Source: Psettodes erumei (lineage: Eukaryota; Chordata; Actinopteri; Pleuronectiformes; Psettodidae). Taken from it: DNA of 64,000 bases. Below, in pieces: positions 12,301 through 25,963 of this stretch. The stretch lies in contig JAFBJZ010000620.1 of the NCBI GenBank assembly GCA_016785225.1, forward strand, positions 799,001 through 863,000, written 5' to 3'. The translations under genes were made by a program, and so were the position numbers. Each line of letters opens with the position of its first letter. Position 1 is the first letter of the stretch. The notes below the pieces were generated by a model that was not told where the DNA came from, made no database searches, and worked only from the letters and a program-made list of their open reading frames with translations.

Positions 12301-15300
12301 AATCCCCCCCCCTCGACAAATGCAGCCAAACAACACAGTTCAGAGATATTGGGGGGGGGGGGGTTCTGCAGCAGAGGAGATGTGATCTCTGCAGTGCAGC
12401 GTGAAGCCGGAGATGAAACGCTGCAGTCTGTTTGTTCACGGACGGAAACACAACAAGGTGTTTTACTGTCTGTCACACACACACACACACACACACAACA
12501 CAGAGGAATGTGTGGGTGTACTACATGTTTTACATCATTTTGTGTTAGCCCTTTAAAACAACTACCTTTACCGACCTGTGGATTCCTCCTTTTCCACCGA
12601 CAAAGCGTTTTTAATCTTAAAATTTCTCAAATTTCTCTCTCTTTATCCACGATCTTGGCGTTTTCTTCCTCCTTTCTTTAATTTTAAAAAAAAAAGGCTT
12701 ACTGCACTATTGCTGCGACGCCTCCCTCCACCCACATGTCCAGCTCACAGCAGATTGAAGTCCGCTGCCTGCAGCTTGTATGAAACCACTGTCTGAAACA
12801 CAGATAAGGCAACACGTCCTCAAAATAATCTCAAGGATTGAGCAAATTGGGGATTAGATTGGTGATGCCCGACAGTATTCGGCAACAAACCGTATATTGG
12901 GATGAATGAAAGAAAAAAAAACAAGTCCTTCTGTCCGATTCTCCTTTCAGACCCGAGGATCTGCACCCTGACGCCCAACGGCCACCTGGAGCTGGGAGCT
13001 CTGTCGGGACCCAGGGGGTCGTATTCGTCGGAGAGGCGGAGCTTCACCGCGGAGTCCAGGAAGAGCAGCGTGATGAGCCTGGGCAAGAGCAGCCTGGAGA
13101 GACGCTCCCTCTCTCTGGTACGTCACGTCTGTTCACCGCGTCGCCCGCCTCATGTTTTTTCCCAGCTGTTGGTCAAATCGCCGGAGCCACCGCAGAGGGG
13201 GCGGATGTGTGTTTTCCCTCGCTGTGTGACTTAAACTGCAGCAAACCTTGTGTTTCGTTTGACGCCGTACAAAAGCATCGATTTGCATGAATTAAAATCA
13301 TTCTCTTCGTGGGTGGGTGGGTGGGTGGGGGGGTGGGGGGTGGGGGGTGGGAGAAAAAAAAAAGTTTGCCGATGATGTTCCAGACACATTTTAACTCGAT
13401 GGCGCCCACGTATCTCCGCCGACAGCGACACAGGCGTTCGGCTGTAATATAACCAGTGATGAAAACATTAAAATGACTTAATGGATTGTAGATGTTACGA
13501 TGCGCGTTCTGCACCAACTGCCGCCTGTAATGAAAAGAGGAAACACCGACGTAAAACGAACTCTCTCGGTTTGTAGAGAAACAAAACCTGCATCACGAGA
13601 AATTTGCCGCTCAGCTCTCGAGCTTTATTAGCAAGAATCGGCGGCGAGTTTGCACGTAAAGGCACAAACTAGAAGTAGCTGCGCCTGGAGAAACCGAAAA
13701 TAAAAAAAATTTAAAAAGAGGAGGAGGAGAGAGACTGAAAAGGTTCCACGGGGGTTACCATGGCAACCTCTATTAATTGACTGTTCCCGTCTCTCTCCGC
13801 CGTTTATCCACGGCGTGAAGCGAGAGAACGGGAACGACAGGGCGGAGGTGTGTGTGTGTGTGTGGGGGGCAGAGAGGTGATCAGCTGTGACTTCGTGGCG
13901 CTCAGAGGTTCACGGTGTCAAACGAAGCGGGGGCGTATGAGATCCGCTTCACTCCCAACTTTATTGACGTCATCAGAAGGCAGCAGTTACAGCTGTTTAC
14001 ATCCGTCTGACCGCCTCGTCTTTTACGACGCACTGGACGTCGTTGAGCGACAACTGTGTTGTGTTGCTGCACAGTCACACTTTGACTCATCAGTATCAGA
14101 GTGAGTGAGAGTGCGAGGTACGTGATAAAATGAAATAAAATCTTTATTTTAGGAGGCGGGTTCAGGACGGCGGCGTGTCCCCTTTTAATCGCTCGGCTCA
14201 CTTACCTGAGTTTGGTGTCGGCGGCGCAGTGAAATCAATACAACAAGGAACACAATAAGCAGTATTCACTGACTGGGAAACAAGAAGAAGAAGCTGCCGC
14301 CTTCTCAGTAATTGCATCGGGCCGGGGGTTTACAAAAAAAAAAAACGCTTTTTTTATTTTAATAGATTTTGTTAATAATTCCACTCGATATTGACATTCA
14401 GTTTGTAGCAGAGAAAGTTTGTGTCAGCGAGTGTGAGCACCAAACAAACAGTATAAGAGAACCAGCTGTTGTGTACGGTCCAATGAGGAGCCAATTGCCT
14501 CCACACACACACACACACACACACACAGTCAGCGTCTTCTTGAATGATCTGCAGTGCGGCCCGGTGTGCTCGCTCCACTGCAGTTTCTATAGAGACAGAT
14601 GCATGGATGCGGTGTGTGTGTGTGTGTGTGGTTTGTGTGTGCGCCTTTTCAAAGAGTGCAACATATAATTAGGTCCATCACCGTGAAAAGGATCAGACAC
14701 GCGGAAACAAACAGGACTGGTTTTCGTCCCTCCGAGCGGAACCGGCGCTCAGGGGTTGGCCCGTTACGCTGGATGACGGCCTCGGTTCTGAAAAGCTCGG
14801 TCCGACTTGTTTGCTGTTGTTATTTATGGATGATCGACCCGATTGTCCATTTTCCAAACATTTGCACGCGCAGTTTTCCGCCGTGGCAGACTGTAAGTGC
14901 TGGAGTGTCCAGATGGATTTACAACAAAATCTCTGGCTGAGGTTGATGTAACTTATATTTATACAGCTGGTTTGCAAGTTTGGCTTTATTCTTTTTTATT
15001 AGGGACGATGTTCACCCATTAAACTCCTCGTGATTTTGCCCTGTCGTCTCTTAAAAGATAAAATGAATACATTTATTCATTGTTTGCATAAAAACACTTA
15101 CTTACACCCACACGCGCGCTGATATTCATGAATTAAAAGTAAAAGCCCGTCCAGCAGAGGCACGAAGCTAAAAGATAAACAGAGATTACATTAAAAAACA
15201 ACAATAAAAATAATATAAAACAGCATTAAAGTGCATAAAAAGCAAAACAGTGTCATCATATTTCCCATACAAGCATATAATGTGTACATTTATTTCTGTT

Positions 15301-17648
15301 GTGGTGAGAAAATTAGCGTATAACATCATCTTTCGTGCACTGATTATAACTGATCAATACGACACCGAGCCGCAGAGCGACGTGGTGACGTATTGATCCA
15401 CGACTGGAGGTTGGTTGCCGCGGCAAATCATCATGTTTTTTTTTTTTGCTTTGTGTGTTTCCCCTCGCAGCGTCACGGCCGCAGTTCCACCTACCACAAC
15501 TGGGGGCGCCCCCTCCCTCCACAGTCGGCATGGAGCCGCAGGTGGGCGATCAGATCAGCGCGCGCCGTGACGAATACTTAATTCCATCATTAATCCGTAA
15601 TTACGTACACGGGAACCTGCCTTGTGTCCCGATTAGCCTCCCGACCGACGGCTTAATAAGCACAAGAGCTGCGCATCTCTTTATTGATACTTTATAAACT
15701 GATCGTGAATATTGAACGTGACTTTTACCCTGCGCAGGTCCAGCTCCAACAGCCTGGGCCGCAGGAGCTACGGGTTCGGCGGCGCTCCTCTGGTGGGAGG
15801 CAGCCTCCGCGTGCGCAGCACCCGCTCCCCCCTCTCCTACGCCTACGCCGCCGAGCAGGAGTCCCTCCTCTCCCACCCGCTCCACTCCCACCACCCGCTG
15901 CCGCCTCACCACACGGCCCCGCCCCCGCTGCTCCTCTCCAGACACTTCGCGGCGAGGAGGGATCGGCGGGCCCTCTCTCTGGAGCTGCCGGAGCTGTTGA
16001 GGGCGGGTGGGCAGCCCCCGGGCCCGCCCCCGGTCCATCCGGACCCCGGGAGGAGGAGCGGTTCCGGGGCAGGAGGGTCCGTCGCCGGGAGCGGTTTGGG
16101 GACGGACCACAGGGACTGCAACGGCAAGGCGCCGGGCCCCCACGCCCAGCTGATGGCCGAGGTTTTCCCTCAGGTCAACGCGCGCAAGGACCGAACGGAC
16201 CTGGACGAAGAGACGGACTACGTGAGTGGCCCGGATCGGCGTCGGATCGGAACCTTAATTCACTGGGAAGCAGTTACGCAGTATTGCAACTAAATTCTAT
16301 TGAGGCTGCGGGAGCGAAGGTGCTGGTGTTTTAGTACAGGTGCTAAAAGCTCAGTTGTGTAACTTTTTGTTGTTATCGTTTGTGTGTCAGGACGGGAGAC
16401 GAGCTTCTCTGGGCTCCGCTCGGGGACGCCGCTTCCCGTAGATAAACAGGGAATTCTTTATCGGGTTTCCAAAAAAAAAAAACAGGTCTGAATGATACCG
16501 AAAAACACAACAGAGCATAAATCGTCGTCATAATGCGAGTCGATGATCGACGGTGCCGCGGTCCGACCTGAAGCGTCTCAGATATCTCCTCAAGCCTCCC
16601 GGCCTTTGGATCGTGTTTAAAAGTTTTTATGTTACGGCTGGGACAGGGATAAAACGCTGAGTCGTCACAGAAAGGGAAAAGTTAAACGTTGTACGTGCTG
16701 CAGCCTCGGGCTTTGATCCATGTGGAACTTTCTCCCTTCTCCTCTCCAGACTCTGTGCTTCCGGGTCCAGAAGATGATGGAGGTGTACAAGCCGGACTGG
16801 TGCGAGACCAGAGAGGAGTGGTCCGTCTACCTGTTCTCACCACAGAACAGGTGAGTGGACGACGTCACGTCAGTCGGGACAGATACTGGGGAGGTCGAGA
16901 GGTCCCGGGGGGAAACGTTTCTGATTCTGACTCAGGAATACTTTGACGAATCTCAAGCTGCGTTTGCTGAGCATGTGTGGGTTGATTTACCTGTTTAGTT
17001 TAGTTGCTTTGTTTCAGATTTGCTGCTTTCAGATCTGCTCAGAGTAGGAATGAGCCCGGAGCTAAACCCCAGAGATGGAATCCATTCCTCACGTTCAGAA
17101 AATCGATCATAAGCAGATGGAAAAGGGGCCTGAAGGAGTCCATCATCAAAACTTAAATTAAGCGTATGAATCAACCAGGTGGTGGGTCCCACATGAAGAC
17201 CCACTGACCTTTATTTAAAACCACTCAACCCAAACGAGCGCAACAAAGCTTAAAGCCGGACACGTCGGCGCTCGTAGCAGTTTTCCGATGAGCCTCTTGG
17301 TTCGGAGCTACAGAGCAGAAAGATGAGGAGACGCGAGTCCGACGGGCCCCGGGAAATAAACGCGAAGCAAAGGTCGGCGGCTCCGTCCCGGTCCAAACCA
17401 CTCGTCTGTTTGTCCGCCGCCCTCCGGCTTCACAAACGGCTTGTTAAAGTGACGTCGCTGCACGTTTCCCTCCGAGTCACGCGTGTCTGTGTGTGTCTGT
17501 GTGTGTGCGTGTCTGTGCTGTTGTGTTTTCTGCCAGGGAAAAGAAAAATCACTCAGTCACCCGCTCCTGCTGATAGCCACTTAAGGGGAGCCAGGCCCCA
17601 GGGCTGTGTTTTGGCATCCTGGCAGTTGCCATCTGTCAAGCACGGCGC

Positions 17649-17686
<38 letters not shown>

Positions 17687-19303
17687 AGTGGATGACGTTG
17701 CGTATGTGAACGTTTGTCTTGTTTGTGCGTGGAAGCATACGCGAGTGTAACAAGTGCAGCTAAGCCGAGGACTGCAGACAAACAAACAAACAAACAAACG
17801 CGATCAGACGTTTGCATCCCAGGAAAGGGAGAAAGCGCCTGTGCCAGCACAGCTGCTGGTGATCAATACCGGGGGGGAATGGGTGGAGGGGGGCGGGTTG
17901 CCAGATTTTGAATCGATAGATAAAGGGACAGGGAGACAGGGTTGCCAGGTCTGGAAAGAAAAGCAGTGAGATTAGCACATTGATTTCCTCGCCCGGAGAG
18001 CAGGTGCAGCGGGTCGGTGCGCTCGCTTCCCTTTGTAGTCCGCCCGATGACGTAGCGTGCGAGGGCTTCGCTCGCCGCCGGCAGCGCCGCAGGTGTCTGG
18101 GCGTCTTCTTCGCCGATAATCCCCCCCTACCAGCAAAAAAAAGAAACCGATGCAGAAGTGCCTCAAAGCCGTCTTCTCCTGAACGACCACCAGGGGGCGA
18201 CTCCACCGGTCTGTTTGGATTTATGACGTCAGCAAACGTTCTCATACTGAGTTTATGTTTCAACTCTTCTTCATCACAACATGACGATCCATTTAGAGGA
18301 CCTGGACGCAGGGGGGGGCGTGGTTACCATGTGATTGACAGGTGGCACGGCCTGAATTTCCTTATCGGAGGATTTAACATTTTCCCTGCTCACGCGTCGT
18401 TTCCTCTCGGTTCAGGTTCAGGCTGCTCTGCCAGTCCATCATCGCCCACAAGCTCTTCGACTACGTGGTCCTGGCGTTCATCTTCCTCAACTGCATCACG
18501 GTGGCTCTGGAGAGGCCGAAGATCCTGCAAGGCAGCCTGGTGAGAACCGCGTTCCAGCAGCGCCGGTCAAAACCGTCAAATCCGGCAGCGTGGGATCTTT
18601 CAGATCTCGGCTCTGGGTTGATTTTAGTTAGTGTCTGGTATTTAAAAATGAATGAATGAGATGAATGACTGAGAGCCAGCAGTTATTTGGATGAACGAGT
18701 ATCCACCCTGCCTTCCTGTTGTCATATTAAAGCAGCATGCTCACATTTCGGGTTTCATTCTTCATTTCAGTCTGATTGTAATTGAATGTCGTGTGCAGCG
18801 TCAGATCAGAGCCGACTGAAGCAGCAGAATTTCTTTGTATGCCGCTTACAATTATCCTGAAGCTTTCTCTCTTTCCTCACGCAGTTTTTTTTTTTCTCCC
18901 TCTCTGGCCTCTCTCTCCGTTTTGTCACAGGAACGAGTGTTTCTCACCATTTCCAACTACATCTTTACCGCCATCTTTGTCGCGGAGATGACCGTCAAGG
19001 TAAAACGTTTCATCTCCTCCCGTCACTTTTCCTCTTCTCTGATCTCTCCTTGCTCTCGTCCTACCTTCCTTCCTTCCTTTCCTTCCTGGTTTTCCCTTCT
19101 CTCTTCATCCCGCGTTTGCTTCCTTCTTCTCGTCCTTTCTCACGCTCCTTCATTCATCCTCCTCTTTTCCTAACAACTCTGCAACTCGCAGGTTTAATCA
19201 GTCGCCCATGTACCGTTAGCGATGGCCGGCTTGATAATGAAGTTAATTAGAAGGCTATCGCTCCGCGACTGGCCTTTAGCTACTCGGAGGCTTCCCATCG
19301 ATG

Positions 19304-19334
<31 letters not shown>

Positions 19335-19958
19335 CTTTTTAATCCACTAATCTGCTGTCCACAAGACAGGGCAGCATCCATTATTAAGGGCCTGGGGCCT
19401 GCAGGCATTTTCTGCATTGGTGGGAAGCCTGTAGTGATTTATTCATGGCCGCGGATAATGAAGACGATCGTACGCAGACCGCCGCAGCGCCGGGTTCACG
19501 TGTGCACATCCACACATCTGGCCGCGGGTTGAACTTAGCCTGCTCTGCCCCTACCACCACCCCCACCCCTTATTTAGCTCCGTTCTTTCAATCGGCTGCT
19601 CCGTCGCTCACATTTTCATCTGCTTCATCTTCTCTGTGCTCCTCGTTTGATTCATTTCACATTGAGTCTTGACTCTTATCGTCACACACACACACACACA
19701 CACTATTTGTAATTTAATCAGGCAAGCTCTGGTTTCTATCGTTCTGCAACCCCCCACTTCATTTGCAACGCTCCAACCCGGTGCCGCCACCGCCGCTCCT
19801 TCCCTTATCTCGGCCGTCGCACTGCAGCTCTAACTTCCACCCGCCGTCGCTGAACCGCGGCGGAGTCGGGGGATTCATTTGTGCAGCTTTGCGCGCCCGC
19901 ACCCTCCTCGTCCACTTGGTGTTTTTGTGTGGTACGTGAGCTTCCCCCCAGCTGTAGT

Positions 19959-19995
<37 letters not shown>

Positions 19996-20535
19996 GTGTG
20001 CGTGCTCACACACTCGTTTGTCTTCATACGTCCTACTCTTGACAACACCTGCTCCGCAACCCTCACTGCAGATACTAACATCAGCACGAGCTCTGCAAGG
20101 AACTCGTGTAGCCGTGAAGCCCTCAGCGGAAGAAAGAAAAAAAAAAAAAAAAGCATACGCATTTAAGGCAGGAACGCACAACTAACCGGAGGATTCTGCT
20201 ATCAGATGCATCAGATATCAGTGAACACGATCTTTGATCGGGACGTGCGGGAGACGTCAGTGATGATGTAAGACGTTTAAATAATTCTGCTCTGTACAAA
20301 TGCATCCTGCTTTCAGATAAAGTCATTCATGGACAGTTCAGATTATCATCAGTACGACATACACGACTGTATTTTCTTTCTTGCTGTACTTTACCCCCCC
20401 CCCTTAATCTGTTGTTCTGGCCCGGTCAGTCTGATCTCTCTCTGAGGAGCGCTAATTAAACAGCCACGCTAATTAAACAGAGTTTCCTCTCCAAGACGCT
20501 CTCCATCACCGAGGCGGCCTGTCTCATCTCCTGTC

Positions 20536-20582
<47 letters not shown>

Positions 20583-20718
20583 ATGCACACACGCATGCGA
20601 GCAGTTAGCGATCAGTGTCAACAGTGTTACCTGCACACGGCGAGTGTGACCTTGAACATCCTGCTCTAATTAGAAACGGGGAGGGGAGCGTCGAGCTGGG
20701 TATCTTTCCATTGCCCCC

Positions 20719-20758
<40 letters not shown>

Positions 20759-21910
20759 CACACATTCTTGTCCAGAGTCTTTTATCCTGCTAAACCCGAT
20801 CAGATCGTTATACGAGCTAAGCTGGCCCGATGGCCCAGTGCCTGTCGCACAACTTTGTGCGCTCACTGTACACGTGTTTTTTTTTTTTTTTACTTTTTAC
20901 ACCCCCCACCACCAACACCACCACCACCACCGATCCTCAGTCACCACTGCGGCTGTCATGAAGCAGCGTTCAGCCTGCAAACTTGCAAATACTGGAAATG
21001 CAGAGCTGGGTCGTCAGCAGAAAACGTTTCCAGCAGAGTGTTGTGGGTTTTTTTCTGCTTTATCTCGCTCACCGAGGAGCTTAGTGATGAAAGAACTGAG
21101 ACTGAGAGCTTTTTTTTTTTAGCTCTGTCTTTTCTTTGAGACATGTCCTGTGTCTCCATACGGGCACAATGACTGACATTTACTTAAGAGGATTTCAGCG
21201 TCAGCTGGTCACAAATCTTCCATTAAAACTCCAAAGTTTTTTTCATGGGCTGAGACGGTTCGAACCAGGGAACATTAATAACTCATGTTCTTCACTCCTC
21301 TAATGTTGTTGCATCTTTGTGCGAGACGCTGAATTCACTCGGCTGAGGGCGCTTGGTGTCACGTCGCACTTCTCTGTGACCACGTCTCGGCGAACACGTC
21401 GTGGATCCAGCCCCCGGTTCTTCTTCTCATCAATCCCATATCCTAGAACTCGTTCTTCATTGACACCGAAAATATGTGTCGGAAAAATGTAACGCTGCCC
21501 AAACTGTGCTGTTTTTGAAAATCGCTCTACAAAAACACACAGACAGAAGTTTCTTCGCTGTGAAAACATTCGCAATCAGGTTTTCATCATGCTCAGGGTG
21601 ACAAATTCATCAACTATTTCAACCTAATTTCACGGAGATGGCATCAACCAAGCGGACCCGACTCTCCGCCCGGATCAGAATTTCTGTTTGCACGTAGTTG
21701 TTTTTGTAAGTTTGACCACGTGTTGCGCTCAGATCAGCCAAAAGTTCAAGTCGTTCGAGTCACTTTTTTAGCAGCTCGCAAATTCCAGGCCAATCCGGTG
21801 CTCTGAAGCGGCGCGCTCAATCATCGCCGTATTTTCGGCCGTGATACTGCAAATAAAGTTTGAATGTAATTCCGATTTGAAATTGAATGTGACACGCTCG
21901 CCCCGTCAGC

Positions 21911-21942
<32 letters not shown>

Positions 21943-24900
21943 TGCGTGTGGCCTTGATAATGGCGCTGGCATCGACCCGCTATAGATTTCCCATGCATCA
22001 TGTTTTATCATGGCGGTATCTGATCCGCTTAATGGAGGTCCCGCAGCGGTCCCGCGGAGGCCTCGACGGAGCCGGACCGCTATTAATAACCGAGCGGTCG
22101 CATCACAACGCGCTGTCACAACATGACAAAAGAGCCGCGGTGTGGAATGTGACGCGCAGATCTCAGCGGTGATGGACGGATGAAGCGTTTTCTCGCGGTG
22201 GAAGTTCTGCTGAGACCGCTGAGCTAACTCCAATCCTAATCCCTCTCTCCGGCTGCTCCGCTTTATTTCTCTTCATTTTGATTTTTTTGTTTTGTCTGAT
22301 TCTCTGGTGCCACTGTAATCACGTTGCTCACTTGGTCACACTCCGGTGTTTGTTCAGAGGTGTTGTCGGATTTTTTTTTAATCCAGGGTTACTCCACATT
22401 TTTACAGCCATCGGATATTTAATTCACAGATTAGGAAAGACGGGATTTCATCTGGAGTTTACTCCCACACGTCTCCATCTTTGTGGCGTTTCACAGAGAA
22501 ACCAGGTAGACCCGGCCGCCACGTTGCTCCTCTCTGCTCCGGCTCTCATTCCCTGCGCTGATAGCCCTCCTCCTCCTCCCTCCTCCTCCTCCTCCTCCTC
22601 CTCCTCCTCCTCCTCCTCCCCTCATCCAGCTGTGGCCGGGCGGTGACCGACCAGAAACCCGCCGAACGTCGCGAGTCGAGGGCGTCTGATTTAAGATGAT
22701 TTTGGGGGCAGGACTGCTGAAGTTGCACAGCGCGGCGTCAGCGCTCCGAAACACGGAATCACTTAACTGGGATTGGAGCAGTAAACACTTGAATTATTCC
22801 CCTCGGATTTAAATCAGTTTCCTCGGTGACGGTGCAGTCGGCCAAATTCAGCGTGGACGGCGATTCACTATGCAATCAAATTGATGGTACTTTGATAGTG
22901 CCGGGGATTCGTAACCCGCAAGAAAAAGCCACGAGTCATTATGTGAAAGTGGACGTCTAATGTTGATGTCTGAACCTGCTTTCCTCCTCGTCTGTCCCCT
23001 CCCTCCTTCTTTTTTCAAACACGCACTTCCTCACATTTGCATCGTCGCTGTCGCTCGTCCCCACTTTCATCTCCGTGGAAACCGAGCTCCTTTTCGATTG
23101 AACCACCACCACCCCTCCCGGTCACCGTCGTCTCCTCTCCCCTCTACTCCGGGGGGGTGGGTAGCTAATGTGAAATGAAATCACCCCCCCGTTTGAGGAG
23201 TCAAATGAGGAATCTGAATATCAAAGTCTCACCCCCGCCCCCCTCCTGTTCCTCTGTCCAGGTGGTGTCCATGGGCCTGTACCTGGGGGAGACGGCCTAC
23301 CTCAGGAGCAGCTGGAACATCCTCGACGGCTTCCTGGTCTTCGTCTCTCTCATCGACATCGTGGTCTCCATGGCGGGCGGGGCCAAGATCCTGGGGGTGC
23401 TGCGCGTTCTGCGGTTGCTCAGGACGCTGCGTCCCCTCAGGTGAGCGGGACCAGGACCAGGACCAGGACCGGGACCAGGACAGATCAGTCCTTCTGCTGT
23501 GATTGTCGGTTGTGAGCAGCTCGAGCGATCCAGCACATTTTCCTGAAATATAGAATATATTTGGAGCTGCTTTCTAATAAGAGACGGTTTTAACGAAGGT
23601 TTTGCAGGTTAATTACACACTGACTAATCTTTACACATCAGTATTTCATCAGGTGATTGTCCGAGCAGCTGGAGGGATTATTTACCGATCTATGAAGAGT
23701 CAGTCAATTATTTATTAACTTTTAATGAAGCCATAACAATTGCAGTTGGGTGTCTGTCCCATTAATCACCCCCCCCCCCAGCGGACCCCGGGGGAGGGGG
23801 GGGCAGCCGCTGCTTAAAGACGCGGTGCTCTTAATCACCGGGAGCCGAGCGTTACCCGACCGAGCGGAGGCAGGCAGCTGAAATTACATTGGGCCCAGGT
23901 CGTTTCAGGTCCGACTGAATTCAGCCCGCTCCGTATGTCTTTATCAGAAGTGACCGCGGGACCCGGCGCGTCGTCTTCAGGCAGATAAAAACCAATTAAA
24001 GCTAAAATTACTGGAGGGAGATATATTATATGCTGCTCCTGCATCAGTTGCCCTTTTAACCACTTCTTTTCGCCGACGACTTACTTCTTCATGTCCTGCA
24101 AAACCAGCTCGTGTCTTAGCCTCCGTGTCCCCCCCTCCATCCTGCAGGGTGATCAGCAGGGCTCCGGGGCTGAAGCTGGTCGTCGAGACCCTCATCACGT
24201 CCCTCAAGCCCATCGGCAACATCGTCCTCATCTGCTGCGCCTTCTTCATCATCTTCGGCATCCTCGGAGTTCAGGTGAGCGCCGTCGAAAACGGGCTTAA
24301 ACTTTACGTAATCTTCTTCTGTATTAACCAGGGGATCTTTAACAATTTATGACGACTCTATGCGAAAAGCTTTAATTGGACCTGGAAATGTAAAATATGA
24401 TCCTAACAGAGCGACCCCTACGCTCAGCATGGCCCTGTCCAGGTTTCATACACATGAGAATTAAAGTGGGTCACAGTAATCTTTCATTTTAACATTTAAT
24501 CTGGAGCAAAATGTAGAAGCAAGACGAGGGAGATTAGACCTGATTAAAGAGGTGCAGCGTTTGTACCCCTGATGACATCACGGCGGCGGGGATGAGAGCA
24601 AAGCTCAACGGGGAGCGGCAGCATGTCAACACATTCAAGTTCACAAACATTGCAATTAATACAAGAAGTGTAAAAGCAAAAAACATTTCAGTTTCCCTCC
24701 CGTGTTGTCAGGAAAGGCCCAGTAAACCCGACTGTGTCCTGAATGCATCAGATTGTGCAGAGGATGTTTGTGTTAGTTTTTTTTTATCCATCCTTCAGCT
24801 AAGGTCACGGGTCACGCACACTTGGTTTTTCCCGGCTTTGATTAATTAGCGTCGCACCTCATATTCTTCCGCAGCTAGCTGTCATTCCTGGCCCCGTTGT

Positions 24901-25154
24901 CCCGCGCGTCATCTCACGTTATTGTTCCCGCCGCGTCCGCGCTATTTTACCCGCTCCCGCCTTTGATGCGGTCGCCGCGATCGAGGACGGCGACGTCTCT
25001 TTCTCAGGAAGAGAAACCAAACCGCTGATATCGAGCGCTGCGTCTCCCACGCGCCACTTCAGACGCTAATTATGAAAATTGCTTCAAAAGCTGCGAGAAG
25101 TGGCATCGCTCGAGAGCCGTCATCAAAGTTTGTGCGTCCCTGCCTCTCATTTTC

Positions 25155-25212
<58 letters not shown>

Positions 25213-25780
25213 ATGTGTGTGTGTGTTTTCCTCCACAGCTCTTCAAAGGCAAGTTCTTCTACTGTGTGGGTTTGGACGTCAAGAACATCACTAACAAGTC
25301 CGACTGTCTGGCTGCCAACTATCGATGGATTCACCACAAGTACAACTTTGACAACCTTGGACAGGTGCGAGGAAGAGGGAGACAAAAAAAAAAAACAACA
25401 CACACAATCCCGACGTCCCGTCTGGATTGTTTTGATCACGCCGGCCCAGGCTGTAAACACAAACAATGCTGCACATACTCATAAGTATTATGATTCAGAC
25501 GCTCATATAGGATAGAATTTCTGCTGTGCTGTGTAGTGCAAGAGAAGTAATTGGCAGATAGAAGGCTGTTTAAAAAATAATAATAATAATAAAAAATGTG
25601 CATTAATGTTCCAATCGATTCATTGTATAAATACATGTTTACTCTGACACCAAAATAAGAAATTATCAGTCAGATATCAGAGATTTACATCAGATTTCAG
25701 CATAAACAAAACAGCTCATCTTGGATTATTCAGTTTATTTTGTCATAGTCTTTTATGTCGTCACACTTTGTCACACTGAT

Positions 25781-25833
<53 letters not shown>

Positions 25834-25931
25834 AGGCTCTGATGTCCCTGTTCGTGCTGGCCTCCAAAGACGGTTGGGTCAACATCATGTACCATGGCCT
25901 GGATGCAGTGGGGATTGACCAGCAGGTAATA

Positions 25932-25963
<32 letters not shown>

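Larger units (their letters stand above)
13118..15470 (+). other. cacna1i: cacna1i intron, 2.35 kb
   Basis: Holds a dense GGGT tract (13310-13352), a palindromic RFX X-box-like site (13754-13767), (CA)n 14503-14527, short (GT)n at 14611-14630, and an A-rich segment around 15040-15260. No exon found. Confidence 0.65.
16851..18415 (+). other. cacna1i: cacna1i intron, 1.6 kb
   Basis: Contains (GT)n 17652-17683, a (CAAA)n run 17777-17800, and the forward copy of a dispersed repeat (about 18150-18351) with a CTCF-like 15-mer (18187-18201). No exon seen. Confidence 0.7.

Noticed and set aside
21260..21270. GGTTCGAACC as a tRNA T-arm
   Set aside because: No A-box, acceptor stem or anticodon arm around it.
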